Of a stretch of 64,000 bases of DNA, positions 1-10,720 are shown one piece after another. Numbering within the stretch: the first letter of the stretch is position 1; each line of letters begins with the position of its first letter. The DNA comes from Cylindrobasidium torrendii FP15055 ss-10 (taxonomy: Eukaryota > Basidiomycota > Agaricomycetes > Agaricales > Physalacriaceae), in NCBI GenBank assembly GCA_000934385.1, contig KN880544.1, positions 1 to 64,000 of the forward strand, written 5' to 3'. The notes below the pieces were generated by a model. That model was given only the letters and a program-made list of their open reading frames with translations. It searched no databases and was not told where the DNA came from. Position numbers and translations under genes: made by a program.

Positions 1-487
1 AACTGGCGGAACTGGTTTGGATATGATGCTCAATGACTATGCCAAATTCCTGTAATCCTCTCTATAATGCATGGTTCAATATATCTCATCTAAGTTTCAT
101 TTTGGCTGCCAAATCCGTCGGCCACTTCACCATCCTCGAGAACACCCAGAAATGTGGTCGGGAAAAATCATATACTCTACCTACAATGTTTATCTATCAA
201 ATGGAGTCCAACTCGGCCAGTTATACCACATTGTGGTCGCAAAATTCGAGTTTGTCTCAGTGGCCGGGTGTGTCTCAGTGGCCGGGTGATCACTGTATCC
301 CGTGCATTATGTTGTATAATAGAAGCACCAAGCACTAAAAAAACTCCAGCAAGGAGCAGAGAATCCATGTCTAATGTACAGACGTTATATATGTAGTCCC
401 GTCGCGAAAAGAATCCCGAGCATGTCAGTTACAAAGGAGAACTACTCCAGCCGCCGTTCGTAAGTTCAAGAACTGCCTATAATCAGC
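1..487. other. gene-free window edge
   Basis: No coding segment with family resemblance or a coherent exon structure is visible. It holds the 3' flank of the IML2-like gene and one short tandem duplication, described separately. Confidence 0.5.
253..288. repeat. perfect tandem duplication, 2 x 18 bp
   Basis: The unit tgtctcagtggccgggtg occurs twice back to back (253-270 and 271-288) with no mismatch. It lies downstream of the IML2-like gene, outside any recognised exon. It looks like a recent local slippage event, and no function is implied. Confidence 0.85.
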
Positions 488-2647
488 CTATAATGGTCTT
501 TTCCCCAACGCTTCGGACGCCGCATGCGCTTGCAGATGTAAAGCATCCTGTAAAGCGGGCGGGTGAGATGTATTCCAGCGGTATGGGAACGCGTTGACCT
601 TAAGGCTGTACTTTCCTTTCTTCCCTGACGGACCGACCTCCAAGTGTTTTCCTGTGTTCGTTGTCAGCTTTGGAAGCCGAAGTTGACCTTAAAAGGGGCG
701 CTAAGTGACATACCTGAGAGGATAAGTTGGAATTGTTCTTTCGCTTCGTCAAGTTTTCCTTCTCGAGACAAAAGGCGGCCGTATTCATAGTCTCGAAGAA
801 TGTCAACATACATTCGAGGGTCAGAGGAGACGACTTACGGGCTTGGTACACAATGTGATGATCCCACTGAATCTTAGGACCATCCCGAAAGACATCTTTG
901 AACGCCAAGGCGGCCTTCTTGGAAGTCTCATCCGCCAACATGCCCTCGAGCTCTTCAATCGTGGGTGCCGTGAGGAAAGGCGAAGAGTCAGCGTCCTATG
1001 CTTGATCATGAGTAACGAATGTTGGCAACGCATACATATCGTACGCACAGGATGAGCTAGGTATCGCAAACAGACGCCCTCGAGGAACCGACACAAGCAG
1101 AGATCATCATAGAACCCCTTCCTACCTTTATGCGCCTCCAACTCGACGAGGTTCCGCCGAATCTCAGGCAAGAAATGCTTGCTGATAACCTCTGGTGGCG
1201 TATGCGCGAACGCGGACAACAGGTATCCAAGCTCCAGAGCAGGGAGAACGAGTCTACACCCTTGATCCATAAACTTGCGAGCACGCCGCGACACAAACTT
1301 CTCCATGGGAATGCTTTTCCCAGCTATCTTCTGGAGCATGCCTGGTACCTGCTTGAACAGCTCCTTCGCCTCCTCATGCCCACTTGCATTGCCTTGCAGT
1401 AGACATGCGGCTATCCCGTACATATAGGTGGCCCGACTCCATGTAGACTCGCTCTCTAGTTTCCGCCAATAGGATAAACTGGAAGGCACGTCCCACAACG
1501 ATATATAAACGACCGCCAGCTCCCAGTACGACATAGCGTGCAACTGAGGATACTGTGACTGTGATTCAATGGACTTGATGTAGAACTCGACGGCCTCTGC
1601 TGGTTTGCCGCGGGCTACGCGTAGTCTCCCGTTCGCCCACAGCCCAAAGACGCTGTCAGGATATTGGGCAAAGTGCCATCGGAGGATTTTCTCGGCGGTG
1701 TCAATGTTGATCCCGTCAAAGGTGATGAGCGACATGACGAGGTGAAAAGTAACAAGAAGCATGTCGCAAAGCAGACGTCGAAGTCCACCCTGTGAGGACG
1801 ATTTCGATGGCTCCGCGTTGTCGTCCGACCAGCCCCCAGCGCGTGAGAGGACGTCGAGGGCCTCTTTCCGGTTCCCTGTGTAGCCAAATATATGGACAAT
1901 GGTGATAACCTTGGATGGAAGTAGGGAAAGGATGAGACTGCTGAGTCCGTAACCAAAGTAGACGCCTGATCGCAGGTCTTCGTCGATAGACAGGTCGTGG
2001 CCGTTTGCAGCACTGGCATCTGTCGTTGTGATGTACTTATACAACGCCTGGTATATGTTGAAGGTCGTGCGCATATTCAGGCTATGTATAGTCAGTGTAC
2101 CGCAACAGCAGTGAAGTGGAAACAACGTACACTTCCTTGAGTAGCGACAACCAATCGCCGGAATATGCCACAGAGAGCATGGCCTTCTCAATGAGTGTCT
2201 CAGCGTAAATCAATTCGGCATGCCTTTCGAGCGGGGTCATGTTCTCGATGGCAGAGTTTGAGCCGGAGACATAGCCCGCAAGTTTCGACGTGAATGAGCT
2301 AGTCTTGCGCCTGTGCTCGCTCGCTATGCCATTCCCTTGCTTTGCCTTCTGCAGTGCTTGCAGAATATCTTCATCCTCAAATGACATGAGTGACTTGATA
2401 CACTGGAAAAGACCGTTGCACGATGCAAAGTAGAGGCGTTTCCTGAACAGGATGAAGATGAATGCAAAGTGCAACAAATAGTAAGTTTGACGCACTTTTC
2501 TGGGTCATTCTCGTCAATATACGCCTCTGCTTCCACCATTTTGGACGCATAGAAAGAGTGTAGAGCGTATCTGGCGGCCGGAATGTCGTCCAGAGCATTC
2601 TTTGGAGCGTACGGCATATGAACAGGCGGAGGGGTATCCAGCGACAT
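488..2647 (-). CDS. IML2: IML2/TTC39-family TPR-like protein
   Basis: Members of this family (DUF3808) are mitochondrial/cytosolic outer-membrane TPR-like proteins; yeast Iml2 is linked to inclusion-body clearance and lipid droplets. The first exon starts at the ATG at 2647 (MSLDTPPPVHMPYAPKNALD). The next exon carries ERHAELIYAETLIEKAML, typical of the family. The long central exon has the TPR-like helices (AEKILRWHFAQYPDSVFGLW, GKPAEAVEFYIKSIESQ, YWELAVVYISLWD). The C-terminal exons read YEYGRLLSREGKLDEAKEQF, then GKHLEVGPSGKKGKYSLK, and end DALHLQAHAASEALGKRPL before TAG at 488. Splicing the short 3' introns restores the usual family ending. At least five introns are present. A GTG at 2669-2671 upstream is not taken as the start. 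Family assignment is firm; the exact function in this fungus is inferred. Confidence 0.85.
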
Positions 2648-3154
2648 GATGGCAGGAAGCAAGACGCTCACGTCTGGGCGGTAAAGATTTCAATTAATCT
2701 TGCTCTCGTCATCGTTGTCAAGGCTGTGCGAGTATACTCCGGAAATGAAGATTATAGGACGAGTATGTGCGCGCCAGTGCGTGTTGAGAACTTTGCCCTG
2801 ATGATGGTCTTGAGCAAGTCGCGATTTGCGTACCATTGACAGGAGCCTCCCATTGCCTGCGTTCCGCGCCGGCGGCACTGCCTCGTGCTCGCACTCTCTT
2901 TTTGGTCCACCCAGTGGCACCCACCCACTTTTCCTCTGCCTCCACGCGCTTCTCCCTTTGGGTATGATCGATTTCCTCGAGATTGTGAAGTACACTTTAC
3001 AGGCCAAGGGCAAGCACAAGCAGATGGGCAGTTCCATATGATGATGAGACGGGAATCCAGATTTTGACTAGTATACAAACATTACTATAGTGCATTACAT
3101 GTACGTACGGAGTCCTTAGAAACAAAGAGAGCATGCAGAGTGTGACAGAAAAAG
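2648..3154. other. intergenic, promoter side of IML2-like gene
   Basis: It separates the 5' end of the IML2-like gene from the 3' end of the F-box gene. Open frames here are short, low in coherence and lack family resemblance. I see no gene. Confidence 0.5.
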
Positions 3155-4465
3155 CTAGAAGAAAGTACGACAAGTAGAGAAATCGTTCCCTGTGATGCTA
3201 ACGACCAAGCCACCCTTCCGAAGTTGGACCAGCCTTCCTCGCTGAGCATCAGACATCCGGCGCATCTTGCTTACCGATGTTGTCCATACATCCACCGCAA
3301 CCTTCTCCAGCGTCGCCTGCAGCCGCCTCTCTGTCAACATGCCCATAAACGCCTCGGAAAGCACACCGTCCTCCCGCTCGTCGAAAAACAATGAGGGCTC
3401 GTCGTCGCATTGCGTTACAGCCAGCGAACTCAGGCGCGGCAGCCAGTGCTCTCCCTTGGTGTCGACCATCTGGGTGAAGAGCTCTGTCAGGACGCCATTT
3501 AACTCCCGCCCCGCCACCCGAAGCCCCAGTTCGTCAACAGACGACGCTAGCCGGAAGATATCGTTGCTCCTCTCGTCAAGGAAAAGGGATAGCCGCCGCA
3601 GTGTACGCCGACAGCCCGACACCTCTATCATTTTTGCTATCCCGACTGATGCATGGCACGACCCGACACCGGTGGAAAAGCAATTGATGGTCATGCCGAG
3701 TTCTTCCAAGTTCGGGACGACGACGGTCCCACCTGGACGCGAAAACAACGAGTCCGTGACCGCCATACGCCGCACCTTGTCCAGCGTCACAACTTCGTCT
3801 GACTTCGCCGGCGGCAAGGATATCGACTCTACCACTTCCAGCGCTGGCATTTTCGCTATTTCCGACACCAGCAGTCCAGAGATGCGCCCGTCGCGGAAGA
3901 CACGCAGTTTGCTGGTGGACAACGCAAAGTGCGGGCGCTGGTCCATGCCACGAATGGTGACTTCCTCGAGGGCGGGCGCGTCGGAAAAGCCGGATATAAC
4001 GCGTACGCCGCTGTCGTAGCATGAGATGCTGAGTTGGCGGAGCAGCGGGATGCGGCCCTGTAGTGCTCGAAGGTGCGGCGCGACGTCCGAGGTTATGTCC
4101 AGGTCAGCAGACACCCATTTCGGGGAGAATTCGAGCAGGATGGCAAGCATGCAGTGGGAGATGGCGTGGTAGTATTCAGTGTCGACATGTTTTGATGGTT
4201 TTCGCCATGAGAAACGGATGTGGCTACCTGAGCGCAGGAGAATGGTTGAGAGGAGCATTGTAGGATCCCGAAGGCGCATGCAAAGCGAAGGGTTGACATG
4301 GATGTTGGTCCATAGCTCTGGTGACGTGACTGCTATACTGCGAAAGCGTTGCGATACTTGGCTCAATGTCCATGGAGTCCGGTCGGAGGCTTGTATGTCG
4401 AGAGAACGGTCGCCTCTCGTGCGGGTGAATATTTCAATGAGAAGTTCTGTTGGCAAGGTGTCCAT
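3155..4465 (-). CDS. F-box protein (F-box-like, intronless)
   Basis: The single exon encodes 436 residues. It opens at once with an F-box: MDTLPTELLIEIFTRT, followed by the basidiomycete pattern TPWTLSQVSQRFRSIAVTSP and ELW. The F-box would recruit Skp1 in an SCF ubiquitin ligase. The remaining ~370 residues are leucine-rich with LRR-like spacing but no recognised substrate domain, as usual in expanded Agaricomycete F-box families. The ATG at 4465 is the only start compatible with a complete F-box. This is one of five F-box genes in the window. The target is unknown. Confidence 0.88.
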   Translation of the reverse strand: MDTLPTELLIEIFTRTRGDRSLDIQASDRTPWTLSQVSQRFRSIAVTSPELWTNIHVNPSLCMRLRDPTMLLSTILLRSGSHIRFSWRKPSKHVDTEYYHAISHCMLAILLEFSPKWVSADLDITSDVAPHLRALQGRIPLLRQLSISCYDSGVRVISGFSDAPALEEVTIRGMDQRPHFALSTSKLRVFRDGRISGLLVSEIAKMPALEVVESISLPPAKSDEVVTLDKVRRMAVTDSLFSRPGGTVVVPNLEELGMTINCFSTGVGSCHASVGIAKMIEVSGCRRTLRRLSLFLDERSNDIFRLASSVDELGLRVAGRELNGVLTELFTQMVDTKGEHWLPRLSSLAVTQCDDEPSLFFDEREDGVLSEAFMGMLTERRLQATLEKVAVDVWTTSVSKMRRMSDAQRGRLVQLRKGGLVVSITGNDFSTCRTFF

Positions 4466-5629
4466 GGCGGTGAGAGAGACGTCTCACTTTGCGTGCAGGA
4501 TTTAAGGGCTAACAGCGTGTCTCTACCGCCGCCTATATACGATCGACAGCGGGGGCGTGGGCGGCAGACGTGTCCGGGTCGGGGCGAAACGTAACCGTAG
4601 AGTTCCGCAGGCGGAAGCCAAGCTATCGAAAGCTCAAAGCCGCCACTGTCGAGTGGCAGTGTGGAATCGTCCGGATTCTGCAGCGGGGTGGCTCGCTCCG
4701 AACTAGTTTTGAGTGGCCGTTAAGCAAGTGCGGTAGAGCCTGGGAGATGAGGACTGGATCGTGCAGACGTGTTCGTTCACATTTTATGCAATGCGCCCTC
4801 GAGACATCGATGACTATCGAAACCGCGATGGCTGCCTAAACGTGTCCACTGCGAGTATCCCGCAGAAGCTCGCTAGAAGGAGCATAGGATTCGCGGGGGT
4901 CAATTGACGCGGTATGGAATGAGATTAGTTGACCTCATGTTCATGCATATGTTATTCCGGTTGTCCTCAAGAGCAGCCTTAGTGCCACACTTGAGCGTGA
5001 CCTATGTGCAAAGCTACTAAAAGCTGTTAGAAAATTCCGCTGAATCCACGAGTATAGCGCACATGGATGCTTTGATCCTGAGCGCTGAGCCTCTGTAGTA
5101 GCCGGTTTTTAGTGGTGGTTTGGTCTGGATGTGAGAGTAACATCTAGGAACACCTGCCAGCGCCGAATCAGATATCGGTCCGAGGTGCCGGATGCCGACA
5201 TGCATTTGGCAACGCTTCAAGAGACTTTCGCATTACAAGGGCTTTTAACTGCTGGATTCCAGACTCCAAAAAAGGAGAATATAGGATCTTAATAGATGTA
5301 ATCAGAGAGCACTTATTTCTTGGCATCGAAATTTTCAACGGCTTGACTTATCCTCAGTCTTCTATTGATCCTGCAATGCAATTGCACTTTTGATCTTGCA
5401 GAATAAACTCACACACTACCGAGATCCAACTCCGTAGCCTGTGCTGTACTCTCCACTGTTCAGACTTCAACCGACTGAGTCCTGACCCAGGTCCCATACG
5501 TCCGACGTCCGTATCTACTGGCCCGATATTCATGTATTTAGGTCTGATATCTATCGTTAGCCAACAGTCAAGTTAATTATCATGATTTATATATGGTTCA
5601 TGAAGCTTCAAAAGGTAAAGCAAAATGCG
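4466..5629. other. intergenic stretch without recognised gene
   Basis: It holds the F-box gene promoter side and the 3' flank of the initiator tRNA. No ORF here has a domain signature or a plausible exon chain. I see nothing further. Confidence 0.5.
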
Positions 5630-5636
5630 AAAAAAA
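5630..5636 (-). terminator. RNA polymerase III terminator of tRNA-iMet
   Basis: A run of seven A on the plus strand is a T7 run in the transcript direction. It starts about 12 nt past the 3' end of the tRNA, the position and length expected for Pol III termination. Confidence 0.75.
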
Positions 5637-5647
5637 CAATAACTTCA

Positions 5648-5719
5648 TAGCAACAACTTGTTTCGATCAAGTGACCTCAGGGTTATGAGCCCCGCGCGCT
5701 ACCACTGCGCCATGTTGCT
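5648..5719 (-). tRNA. tRNA-iMet: initiator tRNA-Met (CAT)
   Basis: The minus strand folds into a complete cloverleaf without intron. The 7-bp acceptor stem AGCAACA/TGTTGCT is perfect, with discriminator A at 5648. The anticodon loop is CTCATAA (anticodon CAT) on a stem with the G-C run GGG/CCC. The T-loop is ATCGAAA. The A1:U72 pair, AUCG in place of TPsiCG, and the three G:C pairs in the anticodon stem are the eukaryotic initiator signature, so this is iMet and not elongator Met. The CCA tail is not encoded, as usual. A T7 Pol III terminator follows. A degenerate copy lies at 35282-35345. Confidence 0.95.
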
Positions 5720-6166
5720 TGGGGACTTGTTTGCGCGGTTGATACTGAATTGCTCACCCATAAGCAGTGGCGGTTGTCTGTTCAAACTCCACCCAGGGGA
5801 TGAAGTAAAGTAAGTTATATGCCCAGATGAGGGGAAGGCCATCAATACTGCAAGTGGTTAGAGGTAGTAATCTTGCTGCTGGATACTCCGGTGGCGTGCT
5901 TTTCGTCTCTGAATCTACTATTGGTCAATATGGCACATTTCCAACCAAGAAAAAACAGCCTATGTAAAACCAGCTCTACGTTGAAGCTGTCGACGTTATG
6001 CGCTCATTGGAACAATGGGGTATTCGGCAAGTGTGGTCGACGCGATGACTATGCAGCACGGCTACCTCAATCTGTCTTTGTCTTCATACTTATCAGTGGC
6101 AACCTGACCCCGCTGTCTGTTTATGTGTATGCACGCAGGTTGTTTACTTACCAAGTTGTGGAGAAG
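5720..6166. other. region between tRNA-iMet and MED13
   Basis: It contains the tRNA 5' flank and the putative promoter or 5' exon area of MED13. A frame open from 5873 through 6167 (with an ATG at 5930) could add N-terminal residues to MED13, but its composition is not convincing as protein. Confidence 0.45.
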
Positions 6167-9100
6167 ATGTATCTCTCGCAAGTGATGCCCGGAGATTCGC
6201 ACCCACCTAGGCTTGAACCGCCGTTCGGGGTGACTGCCGATGCCGCAGCTCTGAACGTGACAATTAACTCCGTCGGACCGACATCCTATGCCTTGCCCAT
6301 GTCTCTCAATGTCGCCCTGCTCGACGCCGACGTATCCCACGTAGCATATGTCGTTGTATCATCAGCACTAGCGCAGCCGATCGATGTTCTGCGCCGAAAT
6401 ATTTACGAGAAGAACGCCGACAAGCCGCTGGTCGGGTCGCTACACATCAGCGTACAGGTCGGCGTCACGACGTTTATGCATATTTTCCGCATTTCGCAGA
6501 CTGGAGAACTCGATTTGCTGGATGGCCTGGACCTCTCTCAAGTTTCTGGTGTGCCTCCTGTCCTTTCTTTACGAGCTACATATTGATCCCCACCACTAGT
6601 ATTGGAATCTTCATCATTTACCCCACATGACATTGTATCTACCGCATTCCCGCCAACATCTCTGCGCTCAGTGGTCAGCCACTTTTTCGACGCCCTCCGT
6701 AGCACCCTCATCGACCGTGTCTCCCGCCAATCTGGCGTGCTGGCGCGGCTTCGGACCGGCTTTCTCGTCTGCCAGGACACTACTGCATCAACCGAATGGA
6801 GTGCACCGTGGGCTGTGATCCGGTGCGCCCACCGAACCCTCAAGCTTTTACACTTCTAACCCATGCGCCAGACCACTTGCATTTTGCCACTTACAGATCC
6901 ACTTTGCCCAATCTCGCCTAATAGTGCATCCCTTGATCATATCTACGCCATTCATCCCACTCGCGCCATCTTTACCAACTGGAACGCCCATCACACTCTG
7001 TCCCTTCGGTATCACAGCATACTACCTCGCATCGTATCACGGCCCCACGAATGCACTCTCCAGACAGTTCCAAGACCTGCTTGTTGGATTGGGTGTGCAT
7101 GCATGGAACCGCGACGCGTTTGTCGTCGCCTGGATCGTGGTCGAGAACAAACAGGGCGATGACAAGGGCGTTACCGTGATATACCCAAGATCTTTATGTG
7201 TACGCGCACACCCATCGAAGCATCCGGATCTGCCGTGTATCCCTTCTATCCCAGCCACCTTAGAGGCTTCCCCCGATGCAGCGCTGCCGACGCCTGTCAT
7301 GTCGCCTCTATCACTGTCCTCAGCGTCGCCCAACACGTTTCGGACCCTCACGGCCACCAAGAACCGTGACTTGCCGAGTATCGCCAATCAAATAGGCCAG
7401 TTCGTCGACGACCAGGCTGCGCTGCGCGAACTTGAACGCGAACGGTTGAAACGGGAGCGCGAAGGTGGTCCGTCCAGCCGAAATCCATCGCAAATCTTTG
7501 CCCCTGCTCCAGACCCAACACCTGCCCCGCCAGTCTACATCGCCCCTCAGCCTGTACCAATTGTCCCGACACCCGCCATCCAAGTTACCCAGGCGCCAGA
7601 CAACTTCTATCCATCTCCCCCGCAAACCAACACCGCGGCACAGCCCACGCCCGCCGCTGCAGCCGTCTCATCGCCGGTCATGGATGTGGATCCCCAACCA
7701 GTACAGTCTATGCCCTACTACGACGCCAACTGGATGGACTCTTTTCTTGCAGGGACTGGTGAGGTAAACGCTAGCTCCGGCATGATGATGAGTGGGGACG
7801 ACGACTTTGGTGGTGTAGGCTTCACAGAGGATGACTTCAAATTCTTCGATGCAAAGCCAGACCCAAACATGTCGACCGGTCTAACGCCTGCGCCAAACGA
7901 CAATATCTGGGAGGCATTTGGCACAGGGCTTCCTGCGGTGACGCCTGCGTTCATCCCCCAATCAAGTCCGATACATATGCCGTCGCCTCAGAAACCGCCG
8001 CCGCCGCCTGAGACGAGCTTCATCATGGAAGATATCCGGCTGGCCGGGAGAGCCGCTTCAGGCCAGTGGGACGCCATACCATTCGCACCCAAATATCGGT
8101 CGTCCGACAGCAAGTACAGTGCTGGCAAGTTCAAGAGCGGGCTCGCCAGCCCACCAGCAGAATCTGAACGATACTACCGACGTAGTACGGACCCGAGCCT
8201 AGCCATGGTCAAGCGATTACGCGAGAAGAAAGGCGGTCTGAAAGGCAGGATCACACCGACTGCCCAGGAAAGTGAGGAGGAATGGATGTCTGTGCGGAGT
8301 CCGGTGGATTCGGAAGAGGTTGAGGAGGAGAGCGATGAGGATATGGAGAGTGAAAGCGAAGAAGAGGACGAGACGGGTATGACACGGCCATCAACACCAT
8401 TATCGGGTTGTATGCTTTCAAGCCCAGCCCTGCTATCCATGCATTTCAATCACGCCTATTTGCTTCCTCAAAGCAGCCCTTTGCGCCAAGGCATGAACTC
8501 TGCGGCGGTAGGAGTGAATCCGGTACTCTCAGTACCCACACCAGTGTCCCCTGGACCGGCAGGAAAGACAAAGGCATTGGAACTAGCAGTGGCAAGTCTG
8601 GCACGAGAGATGGTAGAGAATGTGGTTTGGTCGGATGCTTGGAGGGATATACATTCGACAGCCGTGGCTTCCGTTGATATCTGGGATCGCGACATTGCTG
8701 CTGTGAGCACGTTGCTTGCAGGAGTGGATGGTGTACGGGCTCCATTATCTATGCAAGATCTCTTTGGTCTGGGTATGCATCCGTCCTCATTGCTTAGAGT
8801 GTTTCTCATCGTTTTTAGGCCCTTCCGATGAGCGATTCGAGAAACTGGAACCACCCAGTTTCATCGTTGGTAAGGGTGAAGCAGTAATGCAGATGTCCCC
8901 ACCATCTCTGAGGTTCTGGGATAAACTCGGTTTGGGGCCACGTAGTGGCCGGAAGGATCTACGAGCATTTGTAGCTTTCGACCCCAACCAGCAAGATTTG
9001 ACCCATCGTGTACCCGAGTGGATGTCCGCTCTCGGTCGTGCATACTCGTCCAAGCAGTTTGGCAAGGTCTCGCCCGGCGTAAGCGAGCATTGTGCTGATG

Positions 9101-10474
9101 GTGTCGTGCAATTGCGTTTTGACTCATCTCTGAGGAAGAGTCTAGGTATGCTCAGTTCACCTTGCGGTACTGCGACTAATTGTTACCATAGACACCCTTG
9201 CTAAAGGTATCCCGACCCCACCACCGAGGACATACAACGTAGTAATCATAGTGTTACCGCTGTCCGCCCTGCAACGACCACAGCAGCTCCGTCAACTGTT
9301 CGATGTCATCGTCAAGACCTCAAAGTCATTACAAACACCTCTCCTTTTTCAGCTCATACCCGAGCAAATCATGCGTGGCGACTTCAGCACGGCACTTCCA
9401 TCTCTCTGCCTCTCGTTATACGACCGCCTGCGTGTGCCTGTTGTTCGTTCGATGTCACGAGATTTGTTCAACATGGGGGAAATGCAGAAGCTCATCGAGG
9501 ATCCAGCGTTTGTGATTGCACGGACAGCTGAGGAGACGAAGATGGTTCTCGGACCGTTGAAAAGCGGGGCGCTGGGCTCCGTGTTGGATGTGGGCACATT
9601 CTTGCATGTCGCATACTCTGTCAGCACGTGTGGGAACTGGCTTTGTATGGCGTGTGTTGATCAACGGGGAGAGGCTCATGACACCGGCGTCCGGCTCACT
9701 ATCCAAGGTGGAGGAGGGGGCGATGATGATGAGGATGACACGGCGTTTTTGGTGTCCACCGTCTGGGAATTTGCGCGCAAGTTCGCGAGGATGGCGACAG
9801 CAAGTTGGAGAGTGGTTATTGCCAAGCTAGGGGTGATGGAATGCGCGGAATTGGAAGCGTGGACGGTGCAACTTGAACGAGTGGACGAGCCGATACATGT
9901 GTCGGTGGTATGTGCAGAGGTGGGGGCACCGTACATGTTCACCGGCCGGCCGGCGTTTGCGCCGCCTCCTGCGCCGGGGAGGGCGGCGTCAGTGTCGACC
10001 ACCAAGCCAAGTCGGACAGTGATGTTTATGGATGTAACAGCGACGACCTATGCGCTATATCAGGCTACGCCGTTACCTGTGTCAGTCCCACCGACGCTGG
10101 CAGATCTGGGGCTCGAGACGCATTGCATTGAGGAGGAGGGAGAGGAAGATGGTCTTGAGAAGTATCCTCATCGACTGCCGCTTACCCCACGCGCGACGGG
10201 GACGTTGATCAGAGTGCCGAGTGTAGGAACAACAGAGATGCTCCATGTGCATTTGTTGTATGGAATACACTCAGAGGCATGTGCGGTACCAGTCGCGACG
10301 GAGGCGGCTTTGGTGAGGGACGTGACGCGCAGTTGGTATGCGCTGAGTGTGCTTGCGGCAGCGAGGATGGGCGAAGGATGCGGGATACTACCATATCATC
10401 TTGCCGCCATAGAACGTATGAGAGACGCGGTGAGGCTGGTGGACGTGGGACCGGAGGGTGCACCGGAGCCATGA
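6167..10474 (+). CDS. MED13: Mediator complex subunit 13
   Basis: MED13 (Ssn2/Srb9) belongs to the CDK8 kinase module, which reversibly represses the Mediator-Pol II interaction in the nucleus. The MED13 N-terminal domain is read across short introns: ...LDGLDLSQVS / VLESSSFTPHDIV..., then PLAFCHLQIHFAQSRLIVHP and LPTGTPITLCPFGITAYYL. A long low-complexity Pro/Ser and acidic middle follows. The conserved C-terminal part begins DLFGLG/PSDERFEKLEPP, then LRFWDKLGLGPRSGRKD, and continues after an intron with GIPTPPPRTYNVVIIVLPLS to TGA at 10474. Joins at about 8773-8819 and 9147-9191 keep frame and family alignment. The start is uncertain: 6167 is an in-frame ATG, 5930 is an alternative, and an upstream exon may be missing. 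Confidence 0.85.
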
Positions 10475-10720
10475 TCGCAGGCCCTTGCGAGGGATGAATC
10501 ACTGTTAGATTGCATTGTTTTTTGGTATTTAAGACTGGTCGTGTTGTTGCTTAATGTAGTTCGGACTGGTTTCACCTATTTTTCTATCTCATTTGTGTAT
10601 TTTTACACTTGGAGCACTCGTGCGACGATACAACAATTTGCGAAAATCTTGTTCTACTTGCCACATTAGTACATATTACAATGACATACATTGGGAGAAA
10701 AAGTGTCAAGAAATTATGGT

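Noticed and set aside
3267..4019. 250-codon open frame on the plus strand
   Set aside because: It mirrors the F-box gene on the other strand; Ser/Thr/Arg-rich shadow composition and no domain.
5765..5790. B-box-like gttcaaactcc downstream of tRNA-iMet
   Set aside because: The flanking bases do not pair into a T-stem and no A-box lies upstream.
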